Shown here in pieces: positions 7,788 to 12,378 of a stretch of DNA of 12,378 nt. The stretch is from JBMYQA01 sp049600855 (GTDB lineage: Bacteria; Bacteroidota; Bacteroidia; Cytophagales; Flammeovirgaceae). The stretch is taken from the NCBI GenBank assembly GCA_049600855.1, contig JBMYQA010000176.1, forward strand, positions 1 through 12,378. Reading direction: 5' to 3'. Numbering within the stretch: position 1 is the first letter of the stretch; every line of letters begins with the position of its first letter. The notes under the pieces were generated by a model. It saw nothing but the letters and a program-made list of their open reading frames with translations. It ran no database searches and was not told where the DNA came from. A program made the position numbers and the translations under genes.

Positions 7788-8729
7788 ATGAAGTTCGAAA
7801 AAATTCCTGCACATGAAAAGGGCTTTAAAGACTCTGGAAAGGGTCTTCAAGGCAGAATGTATAATTTAAAGGAGTTCTCAGTGCCTGTGCCAAATGAAGA
7901 ACTCCTACTACAGGCAGTATCTTGTCGTCCAGCTGATGGAGATACTTCTTACTATTATGACCAAACCATGCCGAAAAAGAAAGTAGTGGTGCATTTTACG
8001 GCGGGTTACCTGAAAAGTGATATCTTCTACCTCACGAAGAAAAATAATAAAGTATCCGTAGCTTTTGTAATTGGAAGAGATGGCATCATCTATAACTTAT
8101 TCCATTCAGGCAAATGGTCTTATCATTTAGGGCGGGGTTCAGTAGGTGGAAATGGTACAAATAGTAAAGCCTCCATCGGGATTGAACTGTCGAATATTGG
8201 CCCACTCAAACGAATTGGCGACAATTTGGTAACCGTGTATTCCGATAGCGATGTGTATTGTACCATTGAAGATAAGGATCAATATGTTGAAATCGAAAAT
8301 GACTTTAGAGGTTACACTTATTTTGCGGCACATACAGATGCACAGTACAAAAGCTTAGCGATTTTGTTGCGTTACCTGACGGCAAAGTACGATATTCCAA
8401 GAGCATTTTTAGATGAACCTTTGCGTTATGAAACCAATGAGCAAGCGGCTGGTTTTGAGGGAATTGTGACGCACATTAATTTCCGAAAATCGGGCAAATG
8501 GGATCTTGGTCCTGGTTTTGATTGGAAACGCCTCATTGCCGATGTTACAGGAGATGGGGCTAATCTCAGACCAGAAACACTTTCTAGGGGAATGGCCGCC
8601 CCAATTACAGAAGATCAATTGGAAGATCAAGTCGTAGTGCGTACAAGAGGCGTTAGTGCCCCTGAAGTAGATCATGGGGAAGAAGGACCAGATGTAGAGG
8701 AACGATTAGTGCCGATGACTGAAGAATAA
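7788..8729 (+). CDS. N-acetylmuramoyl-L-alanine amidase (Amidase_2 fold), no signal peptide
   Basis: This 313-residue protein carries a zinc amidase domain of the AmpD/T7-lysozyme/PGRP type at about 62-250, which cleaves the bond between MurNAc and the stem peptide. Visible landmarks are the first zinc ligand His69 in VVVHFTAG, Glu133 in SIGIEL, the second ligand His229 in GIVTHINF, and Lys237/Asp239 in GKWDLGPGFDW, matching the KxD(P)GP motif that gives the third ligand and catalytic lysine. The first 60 residues are polar and show no signal peptide or lipobox, and the last 60 form an acidic, probably disordered tail. The enzyme may therefore be cytoplasmic (wall recycling) or exported by another route. 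It is followed by a terminator and preceded by a 186-bp spacer, so it is likely its own unit, though readthrough from the CHAT operon is possible. Confidence 0.88.
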   Translation: MKFEKIPAHEKGFKDSGKGLQGRMYNLKEFSVPVPNEELLLQAVSCRPADGDTSYYYDQTMPKKKVVVHFTAGYLKSDIFYLTKKNNKVSVAFVIGRDGIIYNLFHSGKWSYHLGRGSVGGNGTNSKASIGIELSNIGPLKRIGDNLVTVYSDSDVYCTIEDKDQYVEIENDFRGYTYFAAHTDAQYKSLAILLRYLTAKYDIPRAFLDEPLRYETNEQAAGFEGIVTHINFRKSGKWDLGPGFDWKRLIADVTGDGANLRPETLSRGMAAPITEDQLEDQVVVRTRGVSAPEVDHGEEGPDVEERLVPMTEE

Positions 8730-8750
8730 AACAAATAACTAAATGACTCA

Positions 8751-8777
8751 CCTCTCTTTTAATAAGAGGGGTTTTTT
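8751..8777 (+). terminator. Rho-independent terminator after the amidase gene
   Basis: CCTCTCTT (8751-8758) pairs with AAGAGGGG (8764-8771) as an 8-bp stem with one G-U pair and a 5-base loop TTAAT, followed by six Ts (8772-8777). It lies 21 bases after the amidase stop codon and separates that unit from the VOC gene. Confidence 0.88.
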
Positions 8778-8869
8778 ATTGCGTATAAATGTAGTTTTAG
8801 TTAACTTTATGATCATTAAATGCTTTTTTATTAATCATTATTTCGCTTTTTTAACTTTAATTCTTCGTT

Positions 8870-9310
8870 ATGTCAAATTTAACAAATCCAGAACCTGCAG
8901 GTTACAGTACTGTATCTCCTTATTTTGTAGTTGATGATATCGATAAAGAATTAAGCTTTTTAGCAGCCGCTTTAGGGGCAGAAATTCTTGATGGACTTAA
9001 AGCGCCAGATGGTTCGACGATGCATGGGGAAGCGCGTATTGGGAATGTGGTGATTATGATTGGAGGGGCTAGAGCAGAATTTCCTGCGACTAAAAGTACG
9101 GTATATATTTACACCGAAGATGTAGATAAAACCTACCAAAATGCCTTAAAACATGGAGCAATATCAATCGTTGAACCTCGAGATGAGTTTTATGGCGATC
9201 GGGCAGGAGGGATTGCATCGCCACAAGGAAACCAATTTTGGATCGCCCAACAAATTGAAGAGGTATCAACTGAGGAAGCAGAAAGGCGCTTCGCGGAGAT
9301 GGGACAGTAA
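8870..9310 (+). CDS. VOC / glyoxalase-fold protein (PhnB-like)
   Basis: This 146-residue protein belongs to the vicinal-oxygen-chelate superfamily, in the subgroup often annotated PhnB-like or glyoxalase/bleomycin-resistance. It shows the two-module pattern: STVSPYFVVDD (13-23) and LGAEIL followed by MHGEARIGNVVIMIGG (51-66), then VYIYTEDVDKTYQNALKHGA (78-97) and FYGDRAGGIASPQGNQFWIA (107-126). The C-terminal helix EEVSTEEAERR is typical of this subgroup. His52 and Glu54 are possible metal ligands. The usual late ligand after the GNQFW stretch is not evident (Ile-Ala-Gln-Gln), so enzymatic activity is uncertain and the substrate is unknown. It stands alone after a terminator, with a 92-bp AT-rich leader lacking a clear ribosome-binding site. 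It converges on the ankyrin gene with 23 bp between stops. Confidence 0.88.
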   Translation: MSNLTNPEPAGYSTVSPYFVVDDIDKELSFLAAALGAEILDGLKAPDGSTMHGEARIGNVVIMIGGARAEFPATKSTVYIYTEDVDKTYQNALKHGAISIVEPRDEFYGDRAGGIASPQGNQFWIAQQIEEVSTEEAERRFAEMGQ

Positions 9311-9322
9311 GCGGGGCGCTAT

Positions 9323-9357
9323 TTACTCAAGCCCTATTTTGAATGCGACTTGAGTAA
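9323..9357. repeat. 9-bp inverted repeat at the convergent gene ends
   Basis: TTACTCAAG (9323-9331) and CTTGAGTAA (9349-9357) form a perfect 9-bp stem with a 17-base loop. It covers the last codons of the leftward ankyrin gene and the short gap to the VOC stop. No T-run follows on either strand, so a bidirectional terminator or mRNA 3'-end hairpin is possible but not typical. Confidence 0.45.
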
Positions 9358-9627
9358 CTGGATGATGGCTTTTTGTTTGTATGCTTTTGCTACTGACAAG
9401 GCAGTATCACCACTAAACCCAGCTTTGATATGAGGGTTAGCACCATGATCAAGTAAATATTTGGCAATTTCGAGGTGCCCATATTGGGCACTCTCAATCA
9501 AAGGTGTAGTCATAAATTCTGGGTGTTGATAATTTGGATCAACACCCATATTAATGTGATATTTCACCAACTCTAGGTCGTTTTCCTGAACACCTTTTAG
9601 CATGTCTTTCCAATCTCCAGCTGACAT
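9334..9627 (-). CDS. Small ankyrin-repeat protein
   Basis: This 97-residue protein is almost entirely ankyrin repeats. A partial or capping repeat spans about 6-38 (MLKGVQENDLELVKYHINMG, VDPN), a full repeat 41-72 (TPLIESAQYGHLEIAKYLLD, HGANPHIK) and a C-terminal repeat 74-95 (DTALSVAKAYKQKAIIQLLK). There is no signal peptide or membrane segment, so it is likely a cytoplasmic protein-binding module. It starts 10 bp after the stop of the M42 peptidase gene on the same strand, so the two are probably one transcript. A role as a partner of the peptidase is possible, but small ankyrin proteins occur in many contexts. Confidence 0.85.
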   Translation of the reverse strand: MSAGDWKDMLKGVQENDLELVKYHINMGVDPNYQHPEFMTTPLIESAQYGHLEIAKYLLDHGANPHIKAGFSGDTALSVAKAYKQKAIIQLLKSHSK

Positions 9628-9637
9628 AATTTTTAGA

Positions 9638-10690
9638 TTAATGCGACCAATTGTATTTATCTAACGTTTCAATGGCTGCAGTGAGTAGTTCAATAGATCC
9701 TCTTACATCATTTGGATGCATCATTTCGATGGTTTGATGCACGTAGCGTACGGGCGTAGATATGGCTCCTGTAATGGCGCCATCTTTACCCATTTTTTGC
9801 AAATGCGTGGCATCGGTTCCGCCAAAAGGAAGAATCTCAGGTTGCCATTCGATACCGCCACGATCTGCAGTTGACTTTAAGAAATCGACCATGCGGTAAT
9901 CGCAAATGGTGCGCCCATCCATAATTTTAATGCCTGTACCTTTGCCAATCACCGTTACTTTTTCGTGTGTAGGAGTGCCAGGAGTGTCATTGGCGATGGT
10001 CACATCCAACGCAATCGCAAAATCAGGATTCACTTTGTGGGCAGGAACTTGAGAACCTCTTACCCCAACTTCTTCTTGAACGGTAAATAATGCGTAAAAA
10101 TCATAAGGGCACTGTTTCAGATTACGCAAGGTTTCAATTAAAATGAATACCGAAGCACGATTATCCAAGGACTTCATATTAATGCATTCACCCACTTGAA
10201 GCATCGGTTGATGCCGTGTTACCGTATCGCCAATCGCTACATATTTTTCCACTTCGCTCTTGGGTAAGCCAAGGTCAATGGTAAAATCTTCGAGTTTAAC
10301 CGCTCGGTTCCGCTCTTCTGCCGACATTAAATGGATGGGTTTTGCCCCCATTACCCCAATTAAATCTTTTCGGCCATGTACCACAACACGCATTGAAGTT
10401 AGGGTCTTCGGATCAAACCCTCCGATAGGACGGAATCTAAGAAAGCCTTGGTCGTCAATGTGAGAAACCATAAAACCGATTTCATCCATGTGTGCAGCTA
10501 CCATTACTTTCTTTTGTTCAGGATTAGCATCACCCTTTCGCAATGCATAAACATTACCTAAGCTATCAATCTCAATGCTATCTACTAATCCATCAATTTC
10601 TTTGATGATGAAATCGCGTATGCGCATCTCATACCCTGAGGTTCCAGGTACAGTGCATACTTGTTCTAGTAATTCTAAGTTTAAGTCCAT
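9638..10690 (-). CDS. M42-family metallo-aminopeptidase
   Basis: This is a 350-residue peptidase of MEROPS family M42 (glutamyl aminopeptidase/TET type), usually a cytoplasmic dodecameric shell that trims short peptides with two metal ions. All expected residues are visible: His67 and Asp69 in AAHMDEIGFM, bridging Asp176 in SLDNRAS, catalytic Glu206 and ligand Glu207 in VQEEVGVRGS, Asp229 in IALDVTIANDTPG, and His318 in TPVRYVHQTIEM. The N-terminus (LLEQVCTVPGTSGYEMRIRD) and length match the family, so the gene is complete. Some relatives are mis-annotated as endoglucanase. It is the first gene of a leftward pair with the ankyrin protein. Its 5' leader holds a hairpin and a short reading frame described separately; I found no clear -7 box on this strand. 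Confidence 0.95.
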   Translation of the reverse strand: MDLNLELLEQVCTVPGTSGYEMRIRDFIIKEIDGLVDSIEIDSLGNVYALRKGDANPEQKKVMVAAHMDEIGFMVSHIDDQGFLRFRPIGGFDPKTLTSMRVVVHGRKDLIGVMGAKPIHLMSAEERNRAVKLEDFTIDLGLPKSEVEKYVAIGDTVTRHQPMLQVGECINMKSLDNRASVFILIETLRNLKQCPYDFYALFTVQEEVGVRGSQVPAHKVNPDFAIALDVTIANDTPGTPTHEKVTVIGKGTGIKIMDGRTICDYRMVDFLKSTADRGGIEWQPEILPFGGTDATHLQKMGKDGAITGAISTPVRYVHQTIEMMHPNDVRGSIELLTAAIETLDKYNWSH

Positions 10691-10739
10691 ATTGAATTTT
10701 GATGTGCTGATTTAGTTGGCATCAACTGAGTTGTAATGA

Positions 10740-10761
10740 AATTAGGAGATGCGTCCTAATT
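10740..10761 (-). other. Hairpin in the leader of the M42 gene
   Basis: AATTAGGA and TCCTAATT form a perfect 8-bp stem around a 6-base loop, about 50 bases upstream of the M42 start. It contains the stop codon of the short frame at 10783-10742. There is no T-run directly after it on the minus strand. It may be a leader structure or part of a degraded gene. Confidence 0.45.
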
Positions 10762-10783
10762 CTTCAATGTCTAAATTACCCAT
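10742..10783 (-). pseudogene. 13-codon frame resembling the start of a TrmH-family methyltransferase
   Basis: On the minus strand an ATG at 10783 opens the frame MGNLDIEELGRIS and stops with TAA at 10742. From memory, the N-terminus of TrmH/SpoU-type RNA methyltransferases in Bacteroidota reads similarly (Lx-EELxRxS followed by VEEF). This could be the remnant of such a gene whose body was lost, or simply a short leader peptide or chance frame. After the stop, no continuation of the family is recognisable in the 51 bases before the M42 gene. Thirteen residues are too few for certainty. Confidence 0.25.
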
Positions 10784-10943
10784 TTGTTATTCACTCAAAA
10801 GCGCTTTTAAATTTTTTTATAAATTATTAGCAAGTCACCTTTAAGTTCACTGTTATCCTAACAACTAAATACAAAATATATTGTTGCATAGTTTATTGAT
10901 TATCAGTCTTTTTAGCTGAACATGATAAAAAAATAGACAAAAC

Positions 10944-10961
10944 TATGTAGTTAACTACGTA
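10944..10961. promoter_or_regulatory. MarR operator 1 (upstream of the -7 box)
   Basis: The 18-bp site TATGTAGTTAACTACGTA contains the perfect 12-bp palindrome GTAGTTAACTAC at 10947-10958; the outer bases also pair except for one position. The size and symmetry fit a MarR dimer site. It sits where the -33 contact of the marR promoter should be, so occupancy would block RNA polymerase. Confidence 0.75.
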
Positions 10962-10969
10962 AATTATGA

Positions 10970-10977
10970 TATATTTG
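10970..10977 (+). promoter_or_regulatory. marR promoter -7 element TATATTTG
   Basis: TATATTTG matches the Bacteroidota sigma consensus TAnnTTTG exactly. It lies between the two operators, 24 bases before the marR ATG. No TTG is present at the ideal -33 position (the best is TTA at 10951-10953, inside operator 1). The start of transcription would fall around 10984, inside operator 2. Confidence 0.7.
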
Positions 10978-10991
10978 TGTAGTTAACTACA
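10978..10991. promoter_or_regulatory. MarR operator 2 (over the transcription start)
   Basis: TGTAGTTAACTACA is a perfect 14-bp palindrome sharing the 12-base core of operator 1. The two centres are 32 bp apart, about three helical turns, so two dimers would lie on the same face of the DNA. It begins immediately after the -7 box and ends 10 bases before the marR start codon. Confidence 0.78.
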
Positions 10992-11001
10992 TAATTTAAT
11001 C

Positions 11002-11481
11002 ATGGAAGAAGACTTTTTGAAAGAGTTAGGTTATTTATCATTGGCCACTCGATTAAAACGAGTGAGTGATCGAATGATTCATAGTGGCCGAGCGATGTAT
11101 AAATCGTTGGGCGTTGATTTGGAACCAAACTGGTATATGGTATTTAGACTGTTGATGAAGTATGACTCACTGAGTGTTACTGAAGTTGCTCAAAAATTGC
11201 AGTTTTCACATCCTTCCATCATCAGTATAGTCAATAAAATGATTAAGAGTGGTTATTTAGAATCCACGCAATGTCCAGAGGATGGGAGGCGGCAGCTATT
11301 AAAGTTGACCGAAAAAGCGTATCAATCCTTACCCCAATTTGAGCAACTTTGGGAAGCAGGCATTAAAGGAGTCGAACAGATGATGGAAGGCATGGATTTT
11401 TTACCACTACTTACCGAATTGGAAGAACGGTTAGCAAAATCAGATTTTATGGAGCGCACCTTGAATGAATATAAACCCTGA
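11002..11481 (+). CDS. MarR-family transcriptional regulator
   Basis: This 159-residue protein is a MarR-type winged helix-turn-helix dimeric repressor. The N-terminal dimerisation helices (about 5-40) lead into the DNA-binding domain at about 45-110. Helix VTEVAQKL is at 59-66, recognition helix HPSIISIVNKMIKSG at 70-84, and the wing with the family signature PEDGRRQLLKLTEKA at 92-106. The C-terminal helices (about 110-155) complete the dimer interface. The N-terminal LGYLSLATRLKRVSDRM and the EPNWYMVFRLL segment resemble the MarR part of MarR-GNAT fusions, but no acetyltransferase domain follows. Two palindromes flank its promoter, implying autorepression relieved by a small ligand. The decarboxylase gene starts 5 bp after its stop, so that enzyme is the likely co-regulated target and its substrate or product a candidate ligand. 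Confidence 0.93.
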   Translation: MEEDFLKELGYLSLATRLKRVSDRMIHSGRAMYKSLGVDLEPNWYMVFRLLMKYDSLSVTEVAQKLQFSHPSIISIVNKMIKSGYLESTQCPEDGRRQLLKLTEKAYQSLPQFEQLWEAGIKGVEQMMEGMDFLPLLTELEERLAKSDFMERTLNEYKP

Positions 11482-11486
11482 AGAAT

Positions 11487-12378
11487 ATGGAAAATAAAGA
11501 GTCATTAGATTACAGTTTAGAAACATTTCACGATTTATTGTTGAAAAGCAATGAGTTCGTGTTGAATAAGTTTGAAGAAATGCATACGGCTAAGGCTTTT
11601 TCAGGAGTAACGCCAGCGCAGGTCCAAGCTTGGTTTGATGAACCCATTCCCAAAAAAGGGATGGAACCACTAGCCTTATTGGATTTCGTGAAAGAGAAAG
11701 TATTAGATACGGCAACGATGAATATAGGGCCAAATATGTATGCCTATGTAATGACAGGGGGAAATCAAATCTCGATTTTAGCGGAAAAACTGGCAGCGAC
11801 CATTAATCAAAATGTCGGAAAGTGGCATTTAGCGCCAGTCATGAGTGAGTTGGAAAAACGAGTGGTGCAATGGGGTGCTGATTTCATTGGGTATGGGCCA
11901 AATGTGGGAGGCGTAATGACTAGTGGAGGTTCTGCGGCGAATTTAGTTGGATTAACTGTAGCCAGAAACATCTACTTTGAACATGCGGATATTCGTAAAA
12001 AAGGCTTATTTGGCATGAAGCCTTTTATGGTGTATGCTTCTGATGAGGTGCATGGCTGCATTGATAAGAGCATCGAGTTATTGGGAATTGGAATGGATAA
12101 TTACCGCAAAATTCCAACACATTCAGATTTTACGATTGACTTAGAAGCATTAGAAGAACAAATTAATCAAGATTTAGCCGATGGTTATCAGCCTTTTTGC
12201 CTCATTGGAAATGCAGGAACTGTAAATACAGGCGCAATAGATCCATTATGGCGGATGGCACAAATTGCCAAAAAATATAAACTTTGGTTTCATGTTGATG
12301 GAGCCTACGGAGCTTTAGCAGCAGCGACAGAAACTGTTGGAGGGCTATATCGCGGTATTGAACAGGCGGATTCCTTAG
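11487..12378 (+). CDS. Group II PLP-dependent decarboxylase (3' end outside window)
   Basis: The frame runs open from the ATG at 11487 to the window edge, giving 297 residues of a protein that is usually about 450-500. It belongs to the group II pyridoxal-phosphate decarboxylases (aromatic-L-amino-acid/glutamate decarboxylase family, fold type I). Visible landmarks are the substrate-side GNQISILAEKLA with NQNVGKWHLAPVMSELE, the phosphate-binding TSGGSAANL with Ser149, the PLP-stacking His189 in SDEVHGCIDKS, GNAGTVNTGAID, and Asp271 in HVDGAYGA, which pairs with the PLP ring nitrogen. These numbers sit close to those of human DOPA decarboxylase (S149, H192, D271). The window ends at ADSL, just before the expected DPHKW with the Schiff-base lysine, so that residue cannot be checked. 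Substrate cannot be told. It is co-transcribed with the MarR gene, 5 bp downstream. Confidence 0.92.
   Translation, partial: MENKESLDYSLETFHDLLLKSNEFVLNKFEEMHTAKAFSGVTPAQVQAWFDEPIPKKGMEPLALLDFVKEKVLDTATMNIGPNMYAYVMTGGNQISILAEKLAATINQNVGKWHLAPVMSELEKRVVQWGADFIGYGPNVGGVMTSGGSAANLVGLTVARNIYFEHADIRKKGLFGMKPFMVYASDEVHGCIDKSIELLGIGMDNYRKIPTHSDFTIDLEALEEQINQDLADGYQPFCLIGNAGTVNTGAIDPLWRMAQIAKKYKLWFHVDGAYGALAAATETVGGLYRGIEQADSL

Larger units (their letters stand above)
10691..11001. other. Divergent intergenic region between M42 and marR genes
   Basis: This 311-bp AT-rich region has no complete gene. Its left part holds the short frame and hairpin upstream of M42, and a 12-bp palindrome AAAAGCGCTTTT at 10797-10808. 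Its right part (10944-10991) holds the MarR operators and promoter. The middle (about 10810-10940) shows nothing I can assign. Confidence 0.7.

Noticed and set aside
8798..8806. TAGTTAACT upstream of the VOC gene as a third MarR operator
   Set aside because: It shares only the central nine bases of the operator; the flanking TTT/TTA bases break the symmetry, so chance is likely in this AT-rich leader.
8743..8934. 63-codon + strand frame between amidase and VOC genes
   Set aside because: It runs through the terminator hairpin and overlaps the VOC start in another frame; composition is Phe/Leu/Ile-rich from AT-rich DNA with no recognisable domain.
10797..10808. AAAAGCGCTTTT palindrome as a terminator
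   Set aside because: It has no loop when fully paired and only a short T-run; it may be a binding site, but there is no supporting evidence.

Overview
The window looks like chromosomal DNA from a member of the Bacteroidota. Several features agree on this: a PorT-like outer-membrane barrel with a signal peptide ending just before Gln, a lipoprotein carrying SDGG/TDGG propeller motifs, gene starts without Shine-Dalgarno sequences, and a TAnnTTTG-type promoter. I cannot place it below phylum level with confidence. I see no mobile elements, tRNAs, rRNAs or CRISPR arrays. There is one 10-base N gap at 4813-4822.

Layout. (1) 1-972 is the 3' part of a bestrophin-family anion channel gene that runs in from the left edge. 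(2) 1082-7601 is a compact three-gene block on the + strand. It encodes a 1315-residue CHAT protease / nSTAND NTPase / single transmembrane helix / coiled coil / WD40 protein, then a TPR-like plus outer-membrane beta-barrel protein 14 bp later, then a propeller-type lipoprotein that overlaps by ATGA. (3) 7788-8729 encodes a zinc N-acetylmuramoyl-L-alanine amidase without a visible signal peptide, closed by a clear intrinsic terminator at 8751-8777. (4) 8870-9310 is a VOC/glyoxalase-fold protein. It converges with a leftward pair: an M42 metallo-aminopeptidase (10690-9638) followed by a small ankyrin protein (9627-9334). (5) A 311-bp divergent intergenic region leads rightward into a MarR regulator (11002-11481) and, 5 bp later, a group II PLP-dependent decarboxylase that runs off the right edge just before its expected PLP-lysine motif.

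The most interesting unit is the three-gene block. The N-terminal half of the CHAT protein has an intact His/Cys dyad and intact Walker A and B motifs. A strongly basic stretch precedes the membrane helix, while the half after the helix contains no cysteine. That suggests a cytoplasmic protease-NTPase joined through the inner membrane to a periplasmic coiled coil and WD40 propeller. The next two genes encode an outer-membrane barrel and a lipoprotein, so the three products could form a trans-envelope sensing assembly that triggers a caspase-like protease. This is inference from architecture and gene order; CHAT-nSTAND-WD40 proteins are known as a class, but I do not know of a description of this envelope-spanning arrangement. 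The neighbouring amidase may or may not belong to it.

The clearest regulatory element is the MarR promoter. Two copies of a GTAGTTAACTAC palindrome, 32 bp centre to centre, flank a TATATTTG -7 element, which is a textbook layout for an autorepressed MarR-decarboxylase operon.
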